Source: Winogradskyella immobilis
GTDB lineage: Bacteria > Bacteroidota > Bacteroidia > Flavobacteriales > Flavobacteriaceae
NCBI RefSeq assembly: GCF_021887715.1
Contig: NZ_JAIQXX010000004.1
Location: forward strand, 155,679 to 219,678
Direction: 5' to 3'
Length of the DNA stretch: 64,000 nt
Shown: one piece after another, positions 1 to 7,922 of the stretch
How positions within the stretch are numbered: the first letter of the stretch is position 1
How the letters are laid out: every line of letters begins with the position of its first letter
Notes under the pieces: model-generated
Told to the model about the DNA's origin: nothing
What the model saw: only the letters and a program-made list of their open reading frames with translations
The model's database searches: none
Program-made: the position numbers and the translations under genes

Positions 1-1
1 T

Positions 2-1645
2 ACACGTGAAAGTTTGTATCTAGTCAGTGAGTATGCGAACACCTATTTTCAAAACATATTACATAAAACAGATCAAGGAAAATCTATTGGTCTAAGCTAT
101 TTTAAAGAACGTGGATTTACAGAAGATACTATTGAAAAATTTCAATTGGGTTATGCTTTAGATGAGTGGCAAGCTTTTACAGATGAAGCTTTAAAAAAAG
201 GCTATAATATTAATTTTTTAGAAGGAACAGGCTTAACCATAGTAAAACCTGAAAAGCATTTCGATCGTTTTAAAGGACGTGTTATGTTTCCTATTCATAG
301 TATGAGTGGCCGTATTTTAGGGTTTGGCGGTCGTATTTTAGTAAATGATAAAAAAGCAGCGAAGTATTTAAACTCGCCTGAGAGTGAAATTTACCATAAA
401 AGTAAGGTGCTATATGGATTATATTTTGCAAAACAGAGTATCGCTAAAGACGATAATTGTTATTTGGTTGAAGGTTATACAGATGTTATTCAATTTCATC
501 AAACCGGAATTAAAAATGTAGTATCCTCTTCTGGTACAGCATTAACTTCAGATCAAATTAGGTTAATTAATAGATTAACCAATAATATAACAGTGCTTTT
601 TGATGGTGATGCAGCAGGTATGCGAGCATCTGTACGTGGTATAGATTTAATATTAGAGCAAGGAATGAATGTTAGGGTTTGTTCATTTCCAGATGGTGAA
701 GATCCAGACAGTTTTGCCAAATCGAATACACTAGAAGAACTCACAGATTATCTTAACGAAAATGCTAAAGATTTTATTCAGTTTAAGGCATCGCTTTTAG
801 TTAAAGAAGCCAATAATGACCCTATAAAAAAAGCTGAAACAATACGAGATATTGTAAATAGTATAGCAAAAATTCCAGATCAAATAAAAAGAGAGGTTTA
901 TGTACAAGAATGCGCACGTATTATGGATATTAGTGAGAGTGTTTTGTTTAGTACGTTGGCACAGATCAATAAAAAGGAATCTCAAGACGCAAATAAAAAA
1001 TACAAGCAAGAACAAAAAGCATTTCAGGTTGTTAAGCCAGAACAAAAACCTTCAAAAAAAGTTGATATTCAATATGAATTAGAACGAAAAATTATTGAAA
1101 TTTTACTGCTTTATGGAGAAAAGACAGAACGGTTTGAAGATTTAGTTTTAAAAGAGGACGAAGTCTCTGGAGATTTAATTTTAGAACCTGTAGTTCAGGA
1201 AACACGTGTTTTTGAAAAAATATATTTAGACCTTCAAGAAGATGAAATGCAATTTACAGACGAACGTTTTAAAACCTTGTATTATTCTATTATAGACAAG
1301 TTAAATCAAGATCAAGAATTTTCTACACGTCATTTCATCAATCAAATCGACCAAGATATGGCAGCTACTGTAACTAGTATTTTGATGGAGGAGGAGAAAT
1401 ATTCTATTGATGATTGGGAGCGAAATCAAATTGTACCAAAGAAGAAAACAGAAAAACTAGAACAACTTGTACATCAAACCATATTGAGTTTAAGATGTTT
1501 TTTGATAGAACATAAAGTGGAAAATCTTAAAAATAATATTCTTCTTGAGAATGCTAATGCAAAATCAATATTAGAAGATGTTAGGGATTATTCTGATTTA
1601 AAAAAATTATTGTCTTATAAATTAGGCAAAGTAATTAGCGGTTAA
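2..1645 (+). CDS. dnaG: DNA primase DnaG, 5'-partial
   Basis: Synthesises RNA primers for DNA replication with the DnaB helicase. The frame is open to the left edge, so the N-terminal zinc-binding domain and the true start are outside the window; the TTG at 14 is internal. Numbered from 14, the Toprim signature EGYTDV lies near residues 153-158 and DGDAAG near 197-202, the metal-binding acidic cluster of the primase core. Residues after about 340 form the variable C-terminal helicase-interacting part. The gene converges on the response regulator, and the two stop codons overlap within the palindrome TTAA at 1642-1645. Identification is secure; only completeness is lacking. Confidence 0.96.
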   Translation, partial: TRESLYLVSEYANTYFQNILHKTDQGKSIGLSYFKERGFTEDTIEKFQLGYALDEWQAFTDEALKKGYNINFLEGTGLTIVKPEKHFDRFKGRVMFPIHSMSGRILGFGGRILVNDKKAAKYLNSPESEIYHKSKVLYGLYFAKQSIAKDDNCYLVEGYTDVIQFHQTGIKNVVSSSGTALTSDQIRLINRLTNNITVLFDGDAAGMRASVRGIDLILEQGMNVRVCSFPDGEDPDSFAKSNTLEELTDYLNENAKDFIQFKASLLVKEANNDPIKKAETIRDIVNSIAKIPDQIKREVYVQECARIMDISESVLFSTLAQINKKESQDANKKYKQEQKAFQVVKPEQKPSKKVDIQYELERKIIEILLLYGEKTERFEDLVLKEDEVSGDLILEPVVQETRVFEKIYLDLQEDEMQFTDERFKTLYYSIIDKLNQDQEFSTRHFINQIDQDMAATVTSILMEEEKYSIDDWERNQIVPKKKTEKLEQLVHQTILSLRCFLIEHKVENLKNNILLENANAKSILEDVRDYSDLKKLLSYKLGKVISG

Positions 1646-2271
1646 GCTAAATCGTGATGCTTGGCTTGATGAATTAAATCTACAAGATTTGTAACATTCA
1701 ATTTTTTAAACAAGCGTGCTTTATATGTACTTACTGTTTTTTCGTTAATCTCTAACTCTTTAGCAATTTCCTTATTTTTCTTACCTATAGATAAAAGTTT
1801 TAAAACTTCAACTTCTCTTGTAGACAATCTTTTAAAAAGGCGTGTACTACTCTTACGAGTATCTTCAAATTTATAATGCTTATCCATTTTTTCACTCAGA
1901 TAAACTTTATCATCTTGAATGGTATTTATGGCTTCTATAATTTTGTCTGGACTAGCGGATTTATGCAAATAACCAGAAGCTCCGGCTTTTAATGTACTTA
2001 TAGCATAAATTTCTTCAGGTTGGTTGCTAAACATTAATACATTAATGTGTTTGTTTTCTTTTTTAATGGCTCTTAAGGCAGTGATGCCATTAAGTTCAGG
2101 TAAGTCAACTTCCGAAATAATAACATCAACATCATTCCTTCGTACAAATTCAAAAATTTCTATACCGCTATTGAGTAGTCCAACAACTTTAAAGTCAGGA
2201 AAACTGTCGAGAATGAGTTCTAAACCTTTTCTAACAATAGGGTGGCTGTCAACAATTAATATCTTTACCAT
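1642..2271 (-). CDS. NarL/LuxR-family response regulator with atypical receiver
   Basis: Predicted DNA-binding regulator of 209 aa. The receiver domain covers about residues 1-120 and a LuxR-type helix-turn-helix about 140-205 (LSTREVEVLKLL, then NEKTVSTYKARLFKKL). By its spacing to Pro58, the usual phospho-acceptor Asp is Glu54 (SEVDLPELNG), and the second residue of the N-terminal acidic pair is Ser (VDSHP, D8-S9). The conserved Lys (LHKSAS) and a Ser at the switch Thr/Ser position are kept. The fold is therefore intact but the phosphorylation pocket is altered, possibly fixing an active-like state. No histidine kinase is adjacent; the nearest neighbours are dnaG and nadE. Target genes cannot be read from the sequence. 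Confidence 0.9.
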   Translation of the reverse strand: MVKILIVDSHPIVRKGLELILDSFPDFKVVGLLNSGIEIFEFVRRNDVDVIISEVDLPELNGITALRAIKKENKHINVLMFSNQPEEIYAISTLKAGASGYLHKSASPDKIIEAINTIQDDKVYLSEKMDKHYKFEDTRKSSTRLFKRLSTREVEVLKLLSIGKKNKEIAKELEINEKTVSTYKARLFKKLNVTNLVDLIHQAKHHDLA

Positions 2272-2403
2272 GTTCTAACATTATTTAATATAGGGAACCA
2301 GAATAGGTAATATTCAATTTTGATTAAAAAAATACGTGGCTGGTTAAACAAAAATAATGAAAAAAATAAGATTTTAATATTTTTAATATTAAAAACGCAA
2401 TAA

Positions 2404-3192
2404 TTATTTTATATTCTTAGGAATTTCGCAAATAGGTATAGGAATCATCTTGTGTTTGTTTGATGTGTTATAACGCATAAAAATTTCAAAAACAGTACGT
2501 TGCCTTCCAGAAAAATCCTCAGCAACTTTACCTTCATCTTTCATCTGCATGGCCCATTCTAACTCAGGATAAGAAGCTCCGATTTGATCTTCGTCACTAC
2601 GCGCATCTCCAAATAATCCATCACTTGGCGCTGCATTCATAATAGAATCAGGAACATTTAATGCTTTTCCAATAGTGTAGACTTCCGATTTTAAAAGATC
2701 AGCAATAGGGCTTAAATCCACTCCGCCATCTCCGTACTTGGTGTAAAACCCAACCCCAAAATCTTCTACTTTATTTCCTGTGCCAGCAACTAACAAGCCT
2801 AACAAGCCTGCATGATAATAAAGTGTGGTCATTCTTAAACGTGCTCTGGTATTTGCTAAAGCCATATCTACTGCAGCTTGTTTACCTTCTAGGCTAACTT
2901 CAGTTTTAAATTCTTCAAAAACAGGAGTCAAATCAGTCCGCGTATCTTTTACATTAGCAAAGCGGGTTTTAAGTTGTGCAATGTGTTCTTGTGCTCTACT
3001 AACATGGCTTGGTGCTTGATGGATTGGCATTTCAATACACAAAACATCTAAGCCTGTTTTTGCACAAAGTGTTGAGGTAACAGCAGAATCTATTCCCCCA
3101 GAAATGCCAACAACAAAACCATTAACTTTTGCGTTTAAAGCATAATCTTTTAACCAATTAACAATATGGTCAATAACCTTTTCTGTTTGCAT
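2404..3192 (-). CDS. nadE: NH3-dependent NAD(+) synthetase
   Basis: Last step of NAD biosynthesis: amidates deamido-NAD using ATP. The 262-aa protein carries the PP-loop motif SGGIDS at residues 31-36 and the GTGNKVEDFGVGFYTKYGDG region that binds the substrate. It has no N-terminal nitrilase/glutaminase domain, so it should use free ammonia. Length matches the short bacterial form. It is divergent from gldB across an 85-bp space holding candidate promoters for both directions. The ATG at 3192 gives the expected N-terminus. Confidence 0.96.
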   Translation of the reverse strand: MQTEKVIDHIVNWLKDYALNAKVNGFVVGISGGIDSAVTSTLCAKTGLDVLCIEMPIHQAPSHVSRAQEHIAQLKTRFANVKDTRTDLTPVFEEFKTEVSLEGKQAAVDMALANTRARLRMTTLYYHAGLLGLLVAGTGNKVEDFGVGFYTKYGDGGVDLSPIADLLKSEVYTIGKALNVPDSIMNAAPSDGLFGDARSDEDQIGASYPELEWAMQMKDEGKVAEDFSGRQRTVFEIFMRYNTSNKHKMIPIPICEIPKNIK

Positions 3193-3222
3193 AATTTAGA
3201 TGTTTTTTTACACAAAGAAGTG

Positions 3223-3230
3223 TACCTTTG
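3223..3230 (+). promoter_or_regulatory. Candidate -7 element for gldBC
   Basis: TACCTTTG matches the Bacteroidetes -7 consensus TAnnTTTG exactly and lies about 47 bp before the gldB ATG. No clear TTG -33 element is at the preferred distance, so the call rests on one box and its position. Confidence 0.45.
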
Positions 3231-3235
3231 CACAA

Positions 3236-3243
3236 CAAAAATA
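3236..3243 (-). promoter_or_regulatory. Candidate -7 element for nadE
   Basis: On the minus strand this reads TATTTTTG, an exact match to TAnnTTTG, about 44 bp upstream of the nadE ATG. It almost touches the gldB box on the other strand, so the two divergent promoters would overlap. No convincing -33 TTG was seen. Confidence 0.35.
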
Positions 3244-3277
3244 CTTTAAAGAGTTAAGCTTTAAAAATGTTTTCTAA

Positions 3278-4240
3278 ATGAGAATACAAAATTATAGTAT
3301 AACACTAGTGCTGCTAGTTTTAATGTCTTGTAACAAAGACTCTGCTTTAGAAAAAGAGATTGCTAATGTAGAGGTGTCATTTAATGTAGAACGTTTTGAT
3401 AAAGCATTGGCAGTAGCAACTCCAAAAGATTTATCAACATTGAAACAGACGTATCCGTTTTTGTTTTCGAAACGCATTCCAGATTCTGTATGGATTGGTA
3501 GATTCAATGATTCATTACAAAAAGTACTCTTAAACGAAGTTGATAAAGCATTCGGAGATTTTAAAACGGAAACTGCTGAATTAAAGGGACTTTTTCAACA
3601 TTTAAAATATTATGATAAAAACTATAAAACACCTCGAGTTATTACTTTAACTAATGATGTGGATTATAGAAACAAAACAATAGTTAATGATTCTTTAGTA
3701 TTAATAGCGTTAGATAATTACTTAGGCGGAGATCATCCATTTTATCAAAATATACAATTATATATTTCTGAAAGATTATCAGGTGACAAAATAGTATCAG
3801 ATATTGCAGAGGAATATGCTAAGAAATATACATACCAACAACGTAGAAAAACATTATTAGACGAAATGATTTATTTCGGAAAGTTATTATACTTTAAAGA
3901 TGTTATGATTCCTTTTAAATCTGATGCAGAAAAAATAGGATATACAACAGAAGATGTTGAGTGGGCTAAAGTAAATGAAAATCAAATTTGGAGCTATTTT
4001 GTAGAGAAAGAAGTACTCTTTAGTTCCGAGAGTAAGTTGTTTGGTCGTTTTATTGCACCAGCTCCGTTTTCAAAATTTTATTTACAATTAGATAATGAAT
4101 CTCCAGGACGATTAGGACAATACATTGGTTGGCAAATTGTAAGAGCTTACGCCAATCGAACAGGAGATGATGTTTTTAAAATACTTAGAACAGAACCTGA
4201 CGATATTTTTAAAAATTCAAAATATAAACCAAGAAAGTAA
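3278..4240 (+). CDS. gldB: Gliding motility lipoprotein GldB
   Basis: Lipoprotein required for flavobacterial gliding and linked to the type IX secretion/gliding machinery. The 320-aa protein starts with a signal peptide ending in a lipobox (LVLMSC, Cys18), then a globular domain beginning VSFNVERFDKA, characteristic of GldB. Length is typical. Its stop codon overlaps the start of gldC (TAATG), so the pair is translationally coupled, as expected for gldBC. The biochemical role of GldB is not established; the assignment rests on family resemblance and the gldC neighbour. Confidence 0.93.
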   Translation: MRIQNYSITLVLLVLMSCNKDSALEKEIANVEVSFNVERFDKALAVATPKDLSTLKQTYPFLFSKRIPDSVWIGRFNDSLQKVLLNEVDKAFGDFKTETAELKGLFQHLKYYDKNYKTPRVITLTNDVDYRNKTIVNDSLVLIALDNYLGGDHPFYQNIQLYISERLSGDKIVSDIAEEYAKKYTYQQRRKTLLDEMIYFGKLLYFKDVMIPFKSDAEKIGYTTEDVEWAKVNENQIWSYFVEKEVLFSSESKLFGRFIAPAPFSKFYLQLDNESPGRLGQYIGWQIVRAYANRTGDDVFKILRTEPDDIFKNSKYKPRK

Positions 4241-4575
4241 TGGCAAATACAATACAATCTAAAATAGAACTTAATGTAGAACTCGATGAAAATCGAGTGC
4301 CTGAGAAATTAAGATGGTCAGCACAAGACGGAGGGATTGATAATGAAGAAGCAAAAGCAGTTATGCTTTCAGTTTGGGATGGTAATGCACAAGAAACATT
4401 GAAAATAGATTTGTGGACTAAAGACATGCCTGTAGATGAAATGAAATTGTTTTTTCACCAAACATTGGTAACTATGAGTGATACTTTTTTGCGTGCGACT
4501 CAAGACGAAAAGATGACAGCTACAATGAAAGATTTTTGTGATTACTTTGCGGAAAAACTAGAATTAAAGAAGTAA
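4240..4575 (+). CDS. gldC: Gliding motility protein GldC
   Basis: Small 111-aa protein with no signal peptide, presumably cytoplasmic. The start MANTIQSKIELNVELDENRVPEKL and the pattern DGGIDNEEAKAVMLSVWDG are those of GldC, which supports gliding but has no known enzymatic activity. It overlaps gldB by one base (TAATG). A short AT-rich hairpin (TTTAATGT...ACATTAAA, 4590-4612) follows the stop and could weakly end the transcript. Confidence 0.93.
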   Translation: MANTIQSKIELNVELDENRVPEKLRWSAQDGGIDNEEAKAVMLSVWDGNAQETLKIDLWTKDMPVDEMKLFFHQTLVTMSDTFLRATQDEKMTATMKDFCDYFAEKLELKK

Positions 4576-4714
4576 TTTTTTTAATCATTTTTAATGTTTA
4601 ATTAACATTAAATAAACTTGTTAGGGTTATTTTTGGATTGCTATTAATTAACGAAAACATTAGTCGAAGTTTATATTAAACGAAGGCTGGTGTTTTTTTT
4701 ATGTAAATTAGCGT

Positions 4715-5326
4715 ATGCGAAAAGTTCTATTTGGAGTCATTATTACATTAATTGTTTTATTCACATTTAAGTTTTGTGATGATGACAATGATCGCATTGT
4801 TTTAAAAGAAAATGCCTCTATAATACAAGAACAACTGAAAAATGTAAGTAAGTTAGTCGTAACCGAAGGTCATTTTTCAGAAGTTTTTAATTATGAAAAT
4901 TCAAAAGAAATTTTTGGAGATTATTTTACAGCTGAAAAAAAGGCTTTAGTGGTTGTTAATGCTAAAGTGAGTATTGCTTATAATTTAAAAGAAGTAAAAT
5001 ACAGTTTAGATGAAGCTAATAAAACAGTGGAAATTATATCTATACCAAACTACGAAATAGATATAAATCCAGATTTAGAATACTATGATATACAATCTGA
5101 TTTTTTAAACCCTTTTGAAGCTGAAGATTATAACCAAATTAAAGAAACAGTAAAGGAGTCTCTACTTAAAAAAGTTGAAAATTCTAAGCTTACCACTAAT
5201 ACTCAAGACAGATTAATAAGTGAATTAGCTAAATTTTATATTCTAACAGAATCTTTGGGCTGGACATTGATTTACAAGAATAAACCAATGAGCTCGCAGG
5301 AAGATTTTGAAAAATTACTACTATAA
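4715..5326 (+). CDS. DUF4230 domain protein, membrane-anchored
   Basis: Protein of 203 aa with a single N-terminal hydrophobic segment (residues 4-20, FGVIITLIVLFTF), then an acidic stretch and a DUF4230 domain (about 40-190; NVSKLVVTEGHFSEVFNYE, and ALVVVNAKVSIAYNL). It is likely anchored in the inner membrane with the domain outside the cytoplasm. Cys21 follows the hydrophobic segment but FKFC is a poor lipobox, so a transmembrane anchor is preferred. Function is unknown. It is downstream of gldC but separated by 139 bp, so probably a separate unit. Confidence 0.8.
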   Translation: MRKVLFGVIITLIVLFTFKFCDDDNDRIVLKENASIIQEQLKNVSKLVVTEGHFSEVFNYENSKEIFGDYFTAEKKALVVVNAKVSIAYNLKEVKYSLDEANKTVEIISIPNYEIDINPDLEYYDIQSDFLNPFEAEDYNQIKETVKESLLKKVENSKLTTNTQDRLISELAKFYILTESLGWTLIYKNKPMSSQEDFEKLLL

Positions 5327-5424
5327 ACTCATATAGTAGTATTTCACCTTTATTAATCCCATTAGATCTTAACGCACAGTTTTATCTTAGAAAGTATACT
5401 GTTATAAAATGAGCGATTATAGGT

Positions 5425-7185
5425 TTATTTATAGTTTTTTATAATAATTTCTATACCATCCGATATGAGATGTGCAATTTTTGGTTGTTCCTTTTTTTGT
5501 AATTTTAAATACTCTAAAAGTGTTTCAGAAAAGACATTTAATTGCTTTTCTTTAGTGAGCTCTAATAATTCAATAGATAACAACCAATCTTTAGGATGAT
5601 CTTGTTTTAAACTCTTAAATATAGTTTTGAGTTGAGATTCCTCATACTTCTCAGTAGATCTATAATTTCTAACGGTTTGGTATAAGTTTTCTAATTCAAT
5701 AGTTTTTTGATTTTGTTCAGCTTTTACTGTTTTGCTTTCTGGAGCATGATAAAGATTCTCAAAAGAATGATAATCTGCACTGCCAGCATAAGCAGAAACA
5801 ATTGAAGAGCCTACAGCCAAATCAAAAGTGCCGTCTTCTGGGGTAAATAGAACCTCATTATTATAAGTAACGGTACAATCTTCAAACTGAATTAAAATTA
5901 GTTTTCCTTGTAGATTTCTAATTCCTGTAATGTTTAAGCCTTCTATAGTAATACCACTTTCGTACTCAAAAGCAATACGTTTATTGTCATAAAAATTATA
6001 AGCTTTTAAATCTCGTGGTCCCATATCTTCAATGGCAAGATTAATACCTTTTAGCTTACCAATAGGTGAGCTAAACCCTTTAGAATGCGCTTCTGTACCG
6101 TGACCAATTAATTCTTTTTCTCTATTAGCAAGTGCGGTAGAGCCCTCAGTCTTAAAAAAAACAACATTGTTGTCTTCGTCTCTAATCATTCTAGTAAAAA
6201 CTCCAGAAATTTGTAATCCCGTATTTAATTCTATAGTCCCAATCTTTTTAGATTCTATAAGTTTATTGAGTCCTCTCCAACCTCCTTTACGTAAAGCCAT
6301 TGTATTTGTAAACTCATCTAAAACTTGCATTAAATATGAGAAATCTGGTGTTACAAAAAGTTGTGGTTGCGGTTTAGTAATATCAAATTCAGTATGCGCA
6401 GCAGAAATTGAATAAGGTATTTTTTTTACATTATCAGATAAACACCAAGCACTTTCGCCAATAGAAGACAATAATCCTGCACCATACAATTTTGGGTCTT
6501 CTAAGGATCCAATCATACCATATTCTACAGTCCACCAATGTAAATTTCGTATTTGAGCCATTTCGGATAACGGAGGCTTTTGCGATTGTAGATGATTAAC
6601 TTCTTCCTCAGCATTATCGATTTCTTGTTGGGTAGAATATTTAGCTTCTTTTAAGATAGAAAGTTTTCGTACAGCTTCATACATGTCATTATCATGAGAC
6701 GACAAAATGGCTTTCGCTCCGATCTCACCAAAACGACGTAAATATTCAGCATAATCCGGATTAGCAATTATTGGAGCATGTCCTGCAGCTTCATGTATAA
6801 TATCTGGTGCAGGAGTATATTCAATGTTTTCGAGTTGTCTAATGTCGCTAGCGATAACTAATACTTTGTAAGCTTGGAATTCCATAAAAGCATTTGGAGG
6901 AATAAATCCATCAACAGCAACAGCAGCCCAGCCAATTTCTTTTAAAATACGATTCATACCATACATGCTAGGAATAGCATTAATAGAAATACCAGTTTGC
7001 TCAATCCCTTTTGTATACGAGTGATGTGCAACTTTACCTAAATACGAAATATTTTTTCGCATTACAAAACGCCAAACCGCTTGATTAATCGGAGTGTAAT
7101 CTTCATAATCTTGAGGTTTTATAAATTGCTTTAAATGAGGTGGTAATCGATCTATTAAGGGATTAGTCTCTATTTGCTGATTCAT
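5425..7185 (-). CDS. Aromatic amino acid hydroxylase (phenylalanine 4-hydroxylase-like)
   Basis: Non-haem iron, pterin-dependent hydroxylase, probably converting phenylalanine to tyrosine. The catalytic domain is in the N-terminal half: iron ligands are His131 and His136 in HEAAGHAP and Glu221 in WWTVEYGM, the 2-His-1-Glu triad. At 586 aa it is about twice the length of proteobacterial PhhA because of a C-terminal extension (about 330-586) that I do not recognise but which is seen in Bacteroidetes members. It is divergent from the TetR gene that leads the phenylacetate cluster. The shared 100-bp space holds an imperfect palindrome, so common control is possible. Tyrosine or tryptophan as substrate cannot be excluded. 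Confidence 0.88.
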   Translation of the reverse strand: MNQQIETNPLIDRLPPHLKQFIKPQDYEDYTPINQAVWRFVMRKNISYLGKVAHHSYTKGIEQTGISINAIPSMYGMNRILKEIGWAAVAVDGFIPPNAFMEFQAYKVLVIASDIRQLENIEYTPAPDIIHEAAGHAPIIANPDYAEYLRRFGEIGAKAILSSHDNDMYEAVRKLSILKEAKYSTQQEIDNAEEEVNHLQSQKPPLSEMAQIRNLHWWTVEYGMIGSLEDPKLYGAGLLSSIGESAWCLSDNVKKIPYSISAAHTEFDITKPQPQLFVTPDFSYLMQVLDEFTNTMALRKGGWRGLNKLIESKKIGTIELNTGLQISGVFTRMIRDEDNNVVFFKTEGSTALANREKELIGHGTEAHSKGFSSPIGKLKGINLAIEDMGPRDLKAYNFYDNKRIAFEYESGITIEGLNITGIRNLQGKLILIQFEDCTVTYNNEVLFTPEDGTFDLAVGSSIVSAYAGSADYHSFENLYHAPESKTVKAEQNQKTIELENLYQTVRNYRSTEKYEESQLKTIFKSLKQDHPKDWLLSIELLELTKEKQLNVFSETLLEYLKLQKKEQPKIAHLISDGIEIIIKNYK

Positions 7186-7237
7186 TTTGTTGTTTGCTTC
7201 TATCTTGCAAACTTATCAATTTATGAAATAGCATCAG

Positions 7238-7253
7238 TTAAATAATTGTTTAA
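7238..7253. promoter_or_regulatory. Candidate second TetR operator (imperfect palindrome)
   Basis: TTAAATAATTGTTTAA is a 16-bp palindrome with one mismatched pair and shares the AATTGTT core with the perfect palindrome at 7888-7903. It lies between the divergent hydroxylase and TetR genes, where an autoregulatory site would be expected. AT-rich palindromes occur by chance in such DNA, so support is moderate. Confidence 0.4.
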
Positions 7254-7285
7254 AAATAAAGAGATTGTTTATCTTCATCGTCACT

Positions 7286-7855
7286 ATGAAAACATTAAAC
7301 AGAAAAGACGAAATTTTAATTGTTGCAGCCAAACTATTTAAAGAAAAAGGATATAGTGCTGTAACTATGCGCGATTTAGCAACCGATATGCATATAAAGG
7401 CGGCGAGTTTATATAATCATATAGAATCTAAACAAGCAATTTTAAAAGAGATTATCTTGTCTATTTCTGAGCAATTCACTGAAGGAATGGAGCGTATTAT
7501 AAAACTTGATGCGTCTTCAATTGAAAAACTAAAAAAGGTTATTCGTCTTCATGTAAAGATAACAAGTCGTAATACAAATGGCATGGCATCACTTAATAAT
7601 GATTGGATGCACTTAGGGGATCAATTAGAATATTATAAAAAACTAAGATATAATTATGAAGATAATTTCAGGCAGATAATTCAAAATGGAATTGATTCGA
7701 ATGAAATTAAAAATGAGAAGTTAGATGTATTGTTGTTTTCTATGCTATCTACATTAAGATCCTTATATATATGGATTCCTAAAAAAGAAGATATAAATAT
7801 AGAAGAATTGTCCGATTCTTTAAGCGAAATCTTAATCACCGGAATTAACAAATAA
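7286..7855 (+). CDS. TetR/AcrR-family regulator, probable repressor of the paa cluster
   Basis: DNA-binding protein of 189 aa from the ATG at 7286; a TTG at 7265 would add seven residues unlike the family. The N-terminal helix-turn-helix is clear (LAKLFKEKGYSAVTMRDLA followed by KAASLYNHIESKQAIL), and the rest is an all-helical ligand-binding domain. It sits immediately before paaE and is followed by a promoter plus perfect palindrome, so it most likely represses the phenylacetate genes and is relieved by an acyl-CoA such as phenylacetyl-CoA, as for PaaR-type TetR proteins. The ligand is inference. Confidence 0.88.
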   Translation: MKTLNRKDEILIVAAKLFKEKGYSAVTMRDLATDMHIKAASLYNHIESKQAILKEIILSISEQFTEGMERIIKLDASSIEKLKKVIRLHVKITSRNTNGMASLNNDWMHLGDQLEYYKKLRYNYEDNFRQIIQNGIDSNEIKNEKLDVLLFSMLSTLRSLYIWIPKKEDINIEELSDSLSEILITGINK

Positions 7856-7863
7856 TTAGCAAA

Positions 7864-7879
7864 TAATTTTGTAAATTTG
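7864..7879 (+). promoter_or_regulatory. Candidate tandem -7 elements of the paa operon
   Basis: Two exact TAnnTTTG matches lie back to back: TAATTTTG (7864-7871) and TAAATTTG (7872-7879). The second is 8 bp before the 16-bp palindrome, which would therefore cover the transcription start. The paaE ATG is at 7923. No TTG -33 box stands out upstream. Confidence 0.55.
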
Positions 7880-7887
7880 TAACCAAA

Positions 7888-7903
7888 ACTAACAATTGTT
7901 AGT
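7888..7903. promoter_or_regulatory. Perfect 16-bp palindromic operator upstream of paaE
   Basis: ACTAACAATTGTTAGT is a perfect inverted repeat, the form expected of a TetR-dimer operator. It lies between the TetR gene and paaE, just downstream of the -7 elements, where a bound repressor would block initiation. Its partner protein is inferred from adjacency. Confidence 0.75.
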
Positions 7904-7922
7904 CTAACTTGAAAAACCAAAA

